Position numbers and translations under genes: made by a program
Assembly: GCA_000310025.1 (NCBI GenBank)
Contig: FN649728.1
Location: 6,817,792 to 6,881,791 of the forward strand
Source of the DNA: Ectocarpus siliculosus
Lineage: Eukaryota; Sar; Phaeophyceae; Ectocarpales; Ectocarpaceae
Reading direction: 5' to 3'
DNA length: 64,000 bases
Part shown: positions 1 through 19,865 of the stretch, piece after piece
How the letters are laid out: the number at the start of each line of letters is the position of its first letter
How positions within the stretch are numbered: the first letter of the stretch is position 1
Notes under the pieces: model-generated
The model's input: the letters and a program-made list of their open reading frames with translations, nothing else
What the model was told of the DNA's origin: nothing
Database searches by the model: none

Positions 1-1149
1 CTAGACTTTATTTGAACCAACGAGAACCTGAAACAACAACATCTCACTGCCGACGCCATCCTGCCGACGCCATCGATAGAATCATTAAGCCACCGCTGGA
101 CAACACAAAATGCCTCTGAAAGGTACATCTCTCTAAGGTGAACGGTAGTCGTGTAGGCGGGTACGGTGAGAAACATGTTCCAATCCAAGTACGCAAGAAG
201 GTGGAATATCTTGGCGAGGAGCTCTGGAGTGTGTGATGGTGGCCTTGGCATGAGTCATCTCTTGGCATTTGTGCACGAATGCCGCATTCTCGGCATCGTC
301 CGCACCCGTCCTTGATATCACATATATTTGTTGACGCGACGACAATCGAGGCCCCCCTCGAGTCCGCGTTCGAGGCATAGCCCGACCAGGGTTACATGGC
401 ATATATACTGTCGCGCATGACGTCGCCATGCAATGTTCACCACGTGAAACGACCATGGGCGCACACGCAAAAATGGAAAAATGGCTGGTGACATAGCTGA
501 ATGAATGGAATGGGATGGGATTCACCGCGCACGGTATACGGCGAAGTACACAACTATTTATCTCGTCCGTTGTTCTCAGAAGCATTTTCTTCCCACCACT
601 AGCCTTCACGTTTCCACCAAGAAACGTGCAACTCCAGATTCATACGCGAGTACAACGAAGTCGGTCTACCGAGTTGCCGACGCGTCACCTCCAAGCCACA
701 TGTAATGTGCTGGGGGGCTACAAAGTAAGCTCTTACGGACACACTCTCATATTATTTCTTGGTTCAAGATGGCCTCGTTTTTTGGGCATCGGTCGCTCGT
801 GAATCTTGTTCGGGTGGTTCTTTTGATACTGCAGCTGAAACCATTCTCAGCCTCCATTTCGGGGAAAATTTGAGTTAGGCTTGTTCCTCAGTGAGTCTCT
901 AAAAGTGCGGGCCCGCCAGCCTGAGGGGCGTTCCTTCTTCATAGACAGTCCATACACCCAACCACAAAAAGACAGGAAACTATTTCTAATAAATTCTCTC
1001 AACTTGATCCACGAGTTCACGGTGATACCGTGACCTCAACGCAACCCGGATACTAATGGAATAGATCTAACAGCATCAGGATGTCCATCGTATTCTTATC
1101 GTCCTGGTCCACTCTCTCTCACGAGACCAAAGCGTTGGGGAAAGGATTT
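1..1149. other. Intergenic, nothing recognised
   Basis: This stretch lies downstream of the minus-strand CPBP-like gene. It holds only short open frames, the longest about 158 codons on the minus strand at 133-609, with no recognisable domain, no obvious splice-consistent extension and no repeat structure that I can see. It presumably includes the 3' UTR of the CPBP-like gene. Confidence 0.5.
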
Positions 1150-4100
1150 TCAACCCGATCTTGCAGAGATTCCTATGTACAACGTTCGCTCAAAGCCCCC
1201 GTACGGTCCACGCTCATACTGTTCCCGCTGTTCCTCTAGAAACCTCGAAAACGGGAAAGACAATGAATTGGGAGCGCAAATACGACGACTTGCAGCTCCT
1301 CGGCTACGCTGGCTAGTCGTCAAGCACCACGCGCTGCGGTGGCCGAGTTGCCTGCAACGACAAGACACGAAGCGCCCGTAGGAGGAGGCGGGACGTGGTG
1401 CCCGCGAAATTGCACAGATCGAACGGGCAAACGCCGGAAAGCAAGAGGGGTGAGCGAGGATGGACATTGTTGGAAGGCGCAAGCAGGAACAATGCTGAGA
1501 GCGAGTTGCAGCCAGCCAGCCCTACGAGGGAGTTTTACGTACCTTGACATGAATTTGCACGATCTCGACCACATTTTGGACCGTGTGCGCCACGATAGGA
1601 ACAAAGATGTTGCCAGTGAGCAGCAGCAGGGATTGCATGAAAACGCTGACCCAGGTGAAACAGATGAAGGAGGTCGGTGAGAAACACAGGAACGCCTGTA
1701 CCCTCGCCGCATCGGAGCGTGTTTGTGTACCGCAACACGTTTTCCCGCGATCGAGGTCGGCCAACAAGCACCACAACGAGGCAGAACGAACGGGGCAAGG
1801 GGAGGGGCGTTGACGAGGGTGTTCTTCTTGTTCTGAGCTTTCATTGGAACACACGCACACCGCTCGCCGAGCAAAACACCACCTGCCCCAAGGAGACTTC
1901 GGTCAAAGAGCTAATATCCTGAAGCCATTCGAGTGATCCTAACACCAGTCGACATTTCTAAACGCACATGATTTTTTCGTGCCGGAAGCAGTTTCTGGTG
2001 GAGCACTAACGAAGAGGACTCATCAGCCGTTCCCCTGCCTCGCCTTCCACCGCCCGAAGAGCCAAGACGGGCTTTTCGAAGAGAAACACCAAGAACAGTT
2101 GCCCAAACAGAGACGAAAGTGACCACCCGTGGTGTCCATGGCACACTCACAAGCGGAAGCGAAACATATAGAAACTCATGTTAGTTGTACACGACCCACA
2201 ACATGTATACACCCAGTAAGCGGAGGATGGTGAGACACCATTTTAACGGTACAACTTCCAGACTTCATTCGAGATCCAAAAGGGTGTGCACGTGCAATGC
2301 CAATACTTGCACCTCCGCCGGAAAGCGGGAAGGTGAAGAAAACGCACAAACCTCAAATAAATATCCATGTAGTGACAATGTCAAGTTGGACTTCTAAACG
2401 TCTCACCCCGAATACGACTGCCGATACAAGGGCAATGGCGGCCGTGGACAAGCTAGTCGTCTCAGCCAGTCCGACGGTGACCACTCCTCGGAACCCCCAC
2501 TCTAGGAAGGTGTGGAAGAACGCTACCAAGGGAAGAGCGTAAGTGACCACGTCGCGTACCTGCCGCAAGGAGTCATAATCGATAAACAGTCGGCGGGAGT
2601 GGAAAAGCTCTCTGTGCATGCTACACGAATCGGAAACAGCGCGCGCGATGGTCGGACAGGTGGCTCTTCGTAGTACGTTCTGGCGTCAATGTGTCAGATT
2701 TCTCTGTCTTGGCTGCTTTCCAACGTCCCGGCCACAGAATGGATGAACACATTGCCGTAAATGCGAGATGCAAGCAATAGCAATGGCTGTCCCGCACATG
2801 CATTGAGCCCGACACGGGACGCTGCTGATTACGGTAGGTGTTTCTAAGCGATAGATGACTTGAGTTAATGCATACTGGTATAGACAAGCAAGCTGCGCCC
2901 ACCAATACCACTAGCCAAGAGGAACAGATTCCACAATCACAACATGTTGTCTCTCGCACATATCGGCTTGACGTCCCGAACCAACAACAGGAGCACCCAC
3001 CCGTATGAAGCGCAAGCCGCCAAATGGGCACACAAGCCGCAACCTAAAGACATATCTCTGCAAGGCCACCGCACAAATGCGCTGTCTTCGGAACGGCATC
3101 GTTCAACGCGCACAGCCGCGGCCGGCGAGACTCGACGGTGACTTCAATGCTGCCCGCTGCTTTCGTGCGAGCCCCGGATATCTCGGAGCGTTCGACGCGT
3201 TTCATATGGTTAACTCGAAATCGACCGAAGAGGAGAAAGAGTGTGGAAACAAAAAAATTTACCCTGCATGTCTTTTTGGGGTCTTGCCATAAGGCACTGA
3301 TTGGCTGGGCAAGAACATTCGTCGACACAAAGAGAATACTAACTCCGCCAAGCTTTCGGTCCCTCATTTTCGGTTGTTGGTTGCGCAAGGCTGCTGCACA
3401 TCTTCGTACTTCGTACCCACCGTTCTGGTCGAGCTGCCGAAGTACTTAACGACCTGTTTCCTCATCATCTCGTTGGAGCCCTTCACCCACCCCCAGCTTG
3501 TTGTTCTGAGGGCAAGCTTAAACGCCTGGAGCAATGCCGCCCCAAAGAGCCCGCAAACAGCGCCCCGGACATCCACCACGAGCAAATTCCATGTCTTCTC
3601 GCCTGGCAGGTAAATAAGGGTTGTTAGAGCCATGAATCGAAGTTTACGTTAAGCAAAGAGGCCCGCTAATCTGTGATGTTTCCCTTTACGCCTTCCTCTT
3701 CGTTCTTTGCTCACAATGGCTGTGGTTGGTCGGGTAGTCGACATGGCGGAGGTGACAGGTGTAGTTGTTCTGCCGAACAAGAAGATTGGTTTTTTCAGAA
3801 AATTTTGGTGATCGGTTCCAATTGTTGTGTACTTCTAGAAAGCGGAGGAAAACAAACGCACGGCAGCGTCGTGCACAGAGCAAGATGCTGAAAAAATAAC
3901 CACACGGTAGGAGTCACGCTGTCACGCAAGAGAGGGGGGTCTCACACCTCAACGTACTGGCGAGAACGCTTCAGCACTAGGAGGCGTTCTTGTCGTATCC
4001 CGTTCATTCGGGCAAAGCGTTCTCCCGTATGTTGCTGGATGTCGATAGATGGTGGGTTTCCGGTAGGCCACATGTACACACTCAGCGTTCTACCATCTAT

Positions 4101-4620
4101 GAAGCACTCCTTCGCCTAGACGTGGGTACACATACCGCATTGCATTCTTGTTGGCGAGATACCGTGGACGTTCCAACTGCAATCACTCACTGATCACTGG
4201 ATCGAAAAGCAAAGGAGCGTAATACATGTGCATGAGCACAAGTCTCGCGAGCTGCCACAAGCCCTTCCTGAGGCCACCCCAAGTAGAGGGAACCGGCTGC
4301 GGGGGCGTTGGTTCGCCTTCCGTGATATTGACCGAAGGGGAACCGCCGGGGCCGCCCGTCGGAATCAACGCGATCCCGGTCTGGCGTTCGAGGTCTCGGC
4401 CGGCAGCAGAAGCATCATCACCTACTACGCCTCTGCCCCGCGAGTAGCCGGGTTGAACGGCTTCTCTTTGCTGCCCGAGGCTTGTACGGGCGGGGTCATC
4501 ATCGCTTGGCCTGTGTTCGGGCGAAAAGAAAAGCAGTCGTTGGGGCCTAAAACATGCATCTTTCTGCTTTATGACGAAGTCAAAACTACTGCTTGTTGCA
4601 ATGTGCCTATTGCTGTGCAT
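1150..4620 (-). CDS. CPBP (CAAX-like) intramembrane metalloprotease homologue, 6 exons
   Basis: Exons on the minus strand: 4620-4191, 3602-3421, 2559-2407, 2149-2094 (tentative), 1645-1543, 1233-1150. They join to 1,008 nt, about 335 aa. Hydrophobic stretches lie around residues 120-140, 150-175, 205-225, 240-255 and 275-305, giving a polytopic membrane protein. Exon 3 carries a FLEWGFRG segment followed by a hydrophobic helix ending in VVFG, and exon 5 carries LTGNIFVPIVAHTVQN; these match the EExxxR and (V/I)PxxAHxxxN motifs of the CPBP/CAAX protease family, which cleaves prenylated or other membrane substrates. The first glutamate of EExxxR is leucine here (residue 223), so activity is doubtful. 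The start at 4620 is simply the first ATG of the open frame; an upstream exon joining an acceptor at 4510 is also possible. Exon 4 fits by phase but reads poorly as protein. The family call is fairly secure, the detailed model is not. Confidence 0.55.
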
Positions 4621-5092
4621 CTCGAGAACCCTGCTGCACGTAACACATCATGTCATCATTCCCGGCCCGCCACCCACCACACAGAAAAAAACCGCCTTCT
4701 AACAGCATTCTGAAGAGAAAAACCTCCAATTATCCAATTAAACTATAGTCTACTGTAGGTGGATTACTAGACATGTACCACAGAGAGTGGCCGCACGAGT
4801 CTCCCTGGGAGAGCGGTCGACATAGAGGTATTTAGGGTGCCGAGCGCAATGGAGCAGCGCTACAAACAGCTGTGCAACGCGGATACGTATTCCTCCAAGC
4901 GTCGTACCCTATCCGATGCGGCCGAAGACTGCAGGTGGTGTGAAAGGACGGAATCGTCCTCGACAGACATTGGGGAAATTGTACCCATACTTCGCTCGAT
5001 CTAAACCCCTCACCGGGGGGGTTCTATAGCGCGGGCTACACAATGTGGATGCGAGGTTAGTGCGGGTAAAATTGGCTGGTGTCAGAGAGTTC
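4621..5092. other. Presumed 5' flank of the CPBP-like gene
   Basis: Unique sequence between the start of the CPBP-like gene and the minisatellite. No TATA-like box, conserved motif or credible ORF stands out. It probably contains the promoter and 5' UTR of the minus-strand gene, by position only. Confidence 0.3.
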
Positions 5093-6370
5093 ATGAGGCA
5101 TCATGAGTTCTCATGAGCTGTCATGAGGTATTGTCAGGTTTCATGGAGCATCATGAGGTATCATGATATCTCATGAGGTGTATCATGAAGTGTCATGAGG
5201 TACCATGAGGTCTCTCATGAGGTATCGTCAGGTTCCATGGAGCATCATGGAGCATCATGAGGTATCATGAGGTCTCATGAGGTATCATAAGGTCTCATGG
5301 AGCATCATGAGGTTTTCCATGAAGTGCCATGAAGTGTCATGAGGTACCATTAGGTCTCATGAGACTCCATGAGGTGTCATTGGCTATCATGAGGTATGAT
5401 GTGTCATGAGCATCATGGGGCCTCATGAGGTACTGTATCGTCATGAGGTACCATGAATGAGGTCTCATGTGACACCATGGCGTCGCATGAGGTCCTGAGG
5501 TCTGATGAGGTCTGATGAGGTACAACAAAATTTCATGGAGTATGACGACAGGCCTCCCGAGGTGCCATGAAGTGTCATGAGGTACCATGGAGTCTCATGA
5601 GATTCCACGAGGTGTCATGAGGTGCCATGAGGTGTCATGAGCTATCATGAGACATCATGAGGTCTCATGAGGTATCATGAGGTCTCATGAGGTACCATGC
5701 AGCGTCATGATGTATCATGAAGTGTCATGAGGTACCATGAGGTCCCTCATGAGGTATCGTAAGGTTCCACGGAGCATCATGAGGTCTCATGAGGTCTCAC
5801 TAGGTATCATTAGGTTTCATGAGGTTTCATGAAGTGCCATGAAGTGTCATCATGAGGTATCATTAGGTCTCATGACAGTCCATGAGTTGTCATCAGCTAT
5901 CATAAGCTATCATGAGCTATCATGAGCATCATGAGGTCTAATGAAGTGTCATGAGGTACCATGAATGAGGTCTCATGAGATTCCGTGAGGTCGCATGAGG
6001 TCTTGAGGTCTCATGAGGTCTCATGAGGTACCATAAGGTTTCATGGAGCATCACGAGGCCTCACGAGGTGCCATGAAGTGTCATGAGGTACCATTAGGTC
6101 TCATGAGAGTCCATGGGTTGTCATCAGCTATCATAAGCCATCATGAGCTATCATGAGCATCATGAGGTCTAATGAAGTGTCATGAGGTACCATGAATGAG
6201 GTCTCATGAGGTATCATGCAGTGTCATGATGTACCATGAGTTCTCATGAGACTTCATGAAGTCGCCTAAAAGGTCTCATGAGGGACCCTGAGGCATCATG
6301 AGGTCTTACGGTTTCATGGGGCATCATGAGGTTTCATGAGGTTCCATGAGATCTCACGAGGTCTCATGGG
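5093..6370. repeat. TCATGAGGT minisatellite with higher-order periodicity
   Basis: About 1.28 kb built from diverged units of roughly 10-11 bp with the core TCATGAGGT followed by A/C/T-rich variants (ATCATGAGGT, CTCATGAGGT, ACCATGAGGT, GCATCATGAG). Each unit carries the palindrome TCATGA. Longer blocks recur: a landmark resembling ATTAGGTCTCATGA near 5346, 5868 and 6090, and CCATGAATGAGGTCTCATG near 5451, 5957 and 6190. This gives a higher-order unit of about 220-280 bp in roughly four copies. No coding content; the short open frame in it at 5337-5588 (minus) simply translates the repeat. It lies between the CPBP-like gene and unique DNA. Confidence 0.95.
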
Positions 6371-7004
6371 GCGTAGGTGTTTCACTCGTAAGTCCAAATA
6401 GTGCATGGTACGGGTACGTCAATACATTGAATAGTGCGGGTACTCGCGTAATAGTGCGGGTGAAAGCGCTTGGCATATAATCGCACTATAGAGGGGCAAC
6501 GACTGCACCACAGTGCATTATGCTTTAATCCCCAGCGGACGTCTCCAGCAAAAGGCTCTGCTGTTTGTGAGACAAAACTGCACTGACACTTAAGCAGCAG
6601 TCGGTTGGTTCTGGTCTCTCGAGGCCCGCCCTAACTGGGAGTTGCGCTCATGCGGCGCGTCAAGACAGAGACCTTCGCATTCTCAAGCCGGGGTGTTTGA
6701 AGCACCAGGTCTTGAAACTGGGCACTGCTGTTCAACAGCGGTGGACCGCTGGAGACCACTGCAGCCAGCAATGCGTCCTCACAAATTTCTACGAACTTTC
6801 TCCCGACCGCTGCAAGCACACCACAACACGTGACGTGTACGTGAAAACAAGACTTCGCCCTGACCAAGACCTAACAAAAAATGATGCCAAGCATTGCGCA
6901 CGCACATGGTGTCTAACATCGCTGTTCTCATCTACGCGTAAATCCGTGACGGGTGATGCACGCCATCTTGTGCGTGTGTGTGTGCTGCCGGTACAACCGA
7001 AAGT
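6371..7004. other. Intergenic, nothing recognised
   Basis: Unique sequence between the minisatellite and MITE copy A. A short plus-strand open frame (6697-7107) runs into the MITE and shows no recognisable domain, so I do not call it a gene. Confidence 0.4.
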
Positions 7005-7229
7005 CTGTAGGTACCGATACATACCCCCTAGAGACCGATTTTCAAAGCTCGATTGCCAACAACAGAAAGGGTCGCAGCGCCGAAAGGGCGGCGTTGAAGC
7101 CGTCTAGTCGAGAGCTCTCCGAAAAGGTATCGTCTCGTTGATCCATCCTCTTGCGTAACTAAAGTCGTGGAGTAATCGAGCTTTGAAAATCGGTCCAGGG
7201 GGTGTGGTATCTTGTGTCGTATGTCGTAT
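7005..7229 (+). mobile_element. MITE-like element, copy A
   Basis: A roughly 225 bp non-coding element with long terminal inverted repeats. The inner left arm ACCGATTTTCAAAGCTCGAT is matched in reverse complement by ATCGAGCTTTGAAAATCGGT near the right end, with outer arms resembling CACCCCCTGG and CCAGGGGGTGTGGTATCTTG. The interior carries the family core GTCGAGAGCT. It is the best-preserved inner arm pair in the window. Orientation is given relative to that core. Eight further copies are listed separately. Confidence 0.85.
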
Positions 7230-10200
7230 TCGGTATCCAGCAGAGAGAGAACCAGGAGGGAGTCCAGGAGACGGAGTTCGTTCGTAGTTCGTAGTCTAAC
7301 TAGAGAACAAACCAGTCCCGCTCTTGCATAGCGCACCTGCGTTGAGCGGCGGTATATGACAGGCGCCACACCACGGGTCCACTGGCACGCGACCGGGGCA
7401 GAGATGGAGAAAAGAAGCGTGCAACGCACAACGGAGCCAGGAAAGAGGGAAAACGGTGCGCGCCTGTTTGGACCCCGGCGCCTCTTCCCTCTGCCGTCCC
7501 TACAGCTGATGCTATGCGCTCACCTGTCGACCAGACGCTCTTGTAGATTATCTCTCCCCGAAGATGCCATTCTGAGTTATTTCAAGTAGATTGATGATGA
7601 GATGAGAGCCTGGCTACGTACATATATGTTGCATGCCACCGCGCGTAGGGGCGGGAAGATGCAAAATTCGGGTGATTGTTCTCGCAGCGAAATATAGAAT
7701 GTGGTCTGCAGAAACATATTCCTTCTAGCTACACCTTCCCAACATAACATACAGGTAGATACACAAGATGGCTACCAAACTGTCTTGTTAACATTGTTAC
7801 CCACGGGGGAGATATCACTGTGTGCTGCTCGGGAAATCGTGGAAAAACAGAATTTTCGCTGATGATGCTATATTCTACAATGGATTCATTGCTAATCTAT
7901 CTTACCCTTTTTTCTTCGATGGAGATGGATCCGTTGGGTCACTAGTCTATTGATGAAAAAATAATAATAAAAAAAACATATGCTAGAATGGACGGGCACT
8001 CACAGTATCTGGGTTGGGTCGTGTACTCGAAATCTATCATTATGGTGTTGCCTAAGTCCTCAGTCCTCCCCCGCGCGGCCTCTCTTTGATATTGTTGAGT
8101 CGTGGGGCACGGGACAAAGGTTGGGTGTCTAAACACCATGGTGTCAGAGTTGATGCTTGTGCGCGAGAATATATTCAGCCTGTGGGTCCATTCTTGTCAG
8201 GAAATTCTATTCAATCCGACCAATATCCATCCAAACTTCTACACTCACTGGAGGACAGGAGAAGGTGAGCCTGGAGAGGGGGAGGCAGGCATGCTACTGC
8301 TGGCGATGGCGACCGGGTTGCGTCTTGTTTTGAGAGAGGGCGAGCTGCGTGGATGGGTGTCCAAGTCCTAAGTCCCTTCACGTATACGGCAGCTGCTGCC
8401 ACCACAGACTCTTAACGTAACAGACCAGATGTAGTACCCGCGGTAAAAATATTTGGGCCCATAAAAACATCGCCGGGTGTGATATCGTGGCTTGTGGCAT
8501 CTAATGTGGCCCTATTACTTGCTCTGAGAGTAGTAGTGTTATTTTGGGCGGCTGTTTGTAAATCCCGTGCAAACATTCAAGTTTGTTTCCACCGGGAGCG
8601 GGCGCGGTATTGTGTGGTGCATACGGTAGGTGTAGACCCATCCCCTTGTCAAGTGACGAAAACCTCGAGGATTAACTAGCGTACGGCACGGAGGATACCC
8701 GATTGTGTGGTTACATCGGATCCGGCGTGATCCAGATCACGCACAAAGCGAAAAAAAACACGGCTTGCAGTACGATTGATTTGTCAGCGGGCCCAAGTTC
8801 TCCGCAATAACCGCGAATGAAAACAATTATCGCCTTTTCGGAGCCTCTACACAAAGCCTAGCCTATGCTGCTGAGCATCTGGTCCGTACGTTACTGCGAC
8901 GAGCTTCCGAGCCTGGCCCATAATCCATGCCTCTCAATGGGTATGGGGTGCGGCATTTAGCCCGCAAAAACACTGGACGTGCGCATATCGTCGCCACGGC
9001 CGTCCCCGCACACATCATGGTACCCCATATCCGTCCCTCCGCACAGCAGTAGCAATCAAACGCCTGCACCATCACCTAAACCTTGTCCTGACCCCTAATG
9101 GTACTAAAATTACAGCAACAAAGCAAGAAAGATACATCCTGGAACAAGACAACGAAGGCTGGAAGAATGTCTCCCGACCTCAACCTTTTGACATATCCAA
9201 CCCAACATTGTAGAAAGCAGAGACTCTGGGTCCGTTTTATATAGTATGCTCTTCCTTTCGCAGCTCAACACAGTCCAACAACGTGCAAACGGGAGTAATT
9301 ACCCTAGGCGTAGGCCACACGAACGTGTGTCGCCAGGCAAGGGCGTATTGGCCAAACTCAAACAAGAGCCTCCTTGTGCCAGAACAAGCAAAACACGCAA
9401 AAGAAGCTGCGAGCAAGAACGTCAGCCTCAACGTCACAAAAATTGTACTGGTAAGTGCCTGACCGTATTGTAAGGAACAAGTGAACGTCCTACACTAGAA
9501 CCTATGCAGTCGATGTCGAGCAACCCATCTGTCGAGCAACCCAACAGAGAAAAAAATAACAGGAATCTCATGCTCTCACCACGAAGTCACCGTCAACGAA
9601 GGACAAGTCGAAAGCAGACGGGTTTTGTCCAGAGACGAGAACGCCAGCGTAGACGTCATATCACTGATCTATTGTGCCGTTGTACGGTACTACTGTCTCA
9701 CCTGGAATAGAAACCACCAAAAATTCGGCATGTACTACCCTACATGGTCCTTGCGTTAGCCAACACTTGCCCGATCACCACCACCAACACTTTTTTTCGT
9801 GTGCGTTTTAGCTAGCGGGCCGCGCTGGGGCAACAATGCAACACTTCCCCCTTTGTGTGTACCACAAAAACGTTCATCTCTTCACATCTGAGCCGCGATC
9901 AAGCGAGCTAGGTTACGTGATCCGAGGCAAGAGTCACCTCTCAGAAGCGAACAGGGTTATCGGGGTGCGCTGGCCCTGTAGGAGCGAAAAACGACTGCTG
10001 TAGGGGGTAAGAGGTGTCTCTTGTGAGGCGACCTCTTAGCTGGGGGGTGTCTTGAGATTTAGAACGCGCTGTCTCAATGCTTCCATTTGGTCCTGAAAGT
10101 TGTCTCGACCCACGAGTTGATTTCGCCGTGCAGCACACGACACGTTGACCAGGGTTTGAAAGGAGGGGCGAGACGTCAAGCACAGAGGGAACAAACGAGT

Positions 10201-10366
10201 TGAAGCATCCAGCAAATTATAATATATATAAAAAAGGGATAGCACGGCGAGCGTCGTGGTGGAACGAATCGCGGCGAGGGAGGCAGCAATAACTCCGACA
10301 AAATGTTAAAACAGGAAACCCTTGTTGCTTGAACGCCGTTCATGGGAATATTCCGCAAACCATGGT
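7230..10366. other. Intergenic region downstream of the 5'-nucleotidase gene
   Basis: About 3.1 kb without a convincing gene. Short frames exist, for example a 66-codon minus-strand frame at 9237-9437 starting with a hydrophobic stretch, but none has conserved motifs or splice-consistent partners. It contains one copy of a roughly 80-110 bp dispersed repeat near 8474 and one ACTGCTGTAG-type motif near 9993. The right end is the 3' flank of the minus-strand 5'-nucleotidase gene. Confidence 0.4.
8474..8552 (+). repeat. Dispersed short repeat, copy 1
   Basis: Shares the ordered pattern GTGTGATAT, then GGCATCTAATG, then CCCTATTACTTG, then TCTGAGAG and TTTTGGGC with stretches near 32117, 35689 and 41229. 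Sequence identity by eye is moderate. No terminal repeats or coding capacity are visible; it may be a fragment of a longer non-autonomous element. Confidence 0.5.
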
Positions 10367-10370
10367 TCAT

Positions 10371-17579
<7,209 letters not shown>

Positions 17580-17717
17580 TCGCACCCTTCCCCCTGGCGC
17601 GCGATCCTGCGGCGCTAGCCTTTGTGCCGCGATAGAAAGTAGCACGGTTTTCGCGGAAGGGTAACACGAGAGTCGGATTTCCACGAAGGAAGACAGAAGG
17701 GACAACGGCGTTAACAC

Positions 17718-19865
17718 ATAGGTCTCTGCGAGCGAGAGAAAAGAGACAGATATATATATATATAGAGAGAGAGAGACATAAGGTCGTGGTACGTGGCGCC
17801 CGATAGTGATATAAGGAGCCTCTGAGGTATGTGCGAGACAGTGAGTGACGGTGCCCCCTTCTCGGAGGAGTCGCGTTTCTCTTCACTCAGTTGAGATCGC
17901 AGCAGAAATCTAGTTGAGTCACACGTTGTGTAACCGTTGTCTCCATGGGCAACTGCCGGGGGTCATCAACCCTAGACCGCTTTGTCCGAACTACATAATC
18001 AACAATGGTCCTCCAAGGTCGTGTACCACCAAGATTCAGTTCCAACAGCAAAACCTTGACGGTTAGAGAGGGAAAGGGACGGAACAACCCAAGACATTCA
18101 GAGATGGCCAGTCTCTTCCTATTCAGCTCTACAAAATTCCCCCGGGTTGATCCAAGCTCAGTTTTTTTAGGGCATCGACGTTAAACATAGAACCGAGACG
18201 AGGGGAAAAAGGGTTCGGTCCAAAAAACACAAGGTGTACAGTCTTGTCCAGGGCACTCATCCGTGACTGAGGGTACGGGACAGGTGAAAGGCCACAAGGG
18301 GTCAAACCATGCTGTGAAAAGAAGAGTCGTGACACAGCAGGGTCAACGTCTGTGCCAATGCGATCCAGCCCCACATGGTCCAGCCACTACACTACTGTGC
18401 CTTCCCCAACATCCCCGCGTTCTCTGAGATCAAATAAACATCGCTCCCAAATCACACAGGATGTTAGTCTCGCCGCTCGTCATGCCACGCCAATCTCACT
18501 TCACGCTGCATGCTGTCACCAACGAACTTCAGCACGGCTCTCTTTCTAAGAAACTTCACATTCGAGGCTTAGATCCCTATTCCCCGCCACCGGCGAGCAG
18601 TGCTTCCCAGTGCTGCTTTCTTCATATTACGTGAAAATTGAACCTCTACGCCATGCAAACGGAATACATTGTATTTATATTCTCGCTTATTGCGGGCCCG
18701 TTCTCCGCTGCTTCGACAAGCTCCTCACCTGCTATCAACCCAACGGGTCCTCGCCCTCTCTTCTCCGCTGCGCTGCCTCGAACCCCCTACCCCCCTGAGG
18801 CCGGCACGATGCCCCAGCGCGCTGCTCGTTCGGGGGCGCGATCTCGCCCCCCAGGGGGGGGGTGCGTGGAAGGCAGCCGTGGCGGCCGCAGCCGTTTTTG
18901 CGACGTGGAGAGACTTGGCCGGGCTGCCTCCGAGAGCCAGCACTGTGCTCCCGACCTTGATGCCGAAGCCGGCGGTCATGACACGCATCCTGTTGAAGAA
19001 TCGGTGGTTGATCAGTCAGGGCGTCCTTACGAGAAGTCATGGTTGGCGTGTGTGCTGTTAATAGTCGCTCCCAGTGGCAACCTCCAAAACGTATCTTAAA
19101 GTGTTGGGGGTCCGGGTTATTGTTCTGAGCGAGGCGTGTTACTCCTCATTGTCATACCTAGTGGTGGGGAACGTGTTTTTTCCGTCGAGTGTACTTGAGT
19201 GCAGGACAGCTGAACCTCCTCCGCAGTGTAAACTTGCACCGCCGATGTATTTCGTCTGTGTGACTCCCGATAGAAACCTCTTGAGTTAGCAAGGCAAGGC
19301 CGTGAGGTATTTGGGGCATTTAGAGGTCGAAAATATCTACATGATGTTTTGGGGGGTTACGGTAATTTTTTGGGGTACCATGGACCCCCCCCGTCCGGCT
19401 CTGCGTACACCCCTCTTCGCTCGGCAAGCGATACAGGTCTTGAGTTAACCTTCTTTCTCTTCCGGCCTCTAAGCTGCCCACATGAAAACATGATACATCG
19501 GGCCATGTGTGTAAGTGGCGGGGTATTGGCTTCTCAGTCGGGTCATCGGGACGAGGTATGTACAACACGACTTCTTCTGGATTCAAGACGGGGTCTGCAG
19601 AGGGCAGTCTACCCTTCAATGTCAGAGGGGGCGGGTTCAATCCAAGAAGTTCGCTCACGGGAGCAACTTCATCCAGGGTACCTATGTCTATCCACCCCCG
19701 TGATGGTCGCGTCGATCATGCGACCAGGCTTGCGGAAAAAACTGTCACGACCTTCACTAATCCCTCGGCCATGTCTACGTCAAATCCCGAGACCGCCGAG
19801 CAGATGGGCATCAAGCCGACCGGCGCCCGGGAGTACCCGCGACGCTGGGAGGCGAAGGCGATCAA
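17718..19865. other. 5' flank of the 5'-nucleotidase gene and intergenic DNA
   Basis: Contains the presumed promoter and 5' UTR of the minus-strand 5'-nucleotidase gene next to its start, including the (TA)n(GA)n tract at 17751-17776. Beyond about 18.1 kb I see only short unrelated frames and a C-rich run near 18850; no gene can be supported. Confidence 0.4.
17751..17776. repeat. (TA)7(GA)6 microsatellite
   Basis: TA dinucleotides at 17751-17764 followed by GA dinucleotides at 17765-17776. It lies 34 bp upstream of the alternative ATG at 17717 and about 170 bp upstream of the preferred ATG at 17579 of the minus-strand 5'-nucleotidase gene, so it may fall in its promoter or 5' UTR. A TATA function is possible but unsupported. 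Confidence 0.8.

Noticed and set aside
133-609. 158-codon minus-strand open frame near the left edge
   Set aside because: No domain, no plausible membrane or signal features, and no splice-consistent neighbours.
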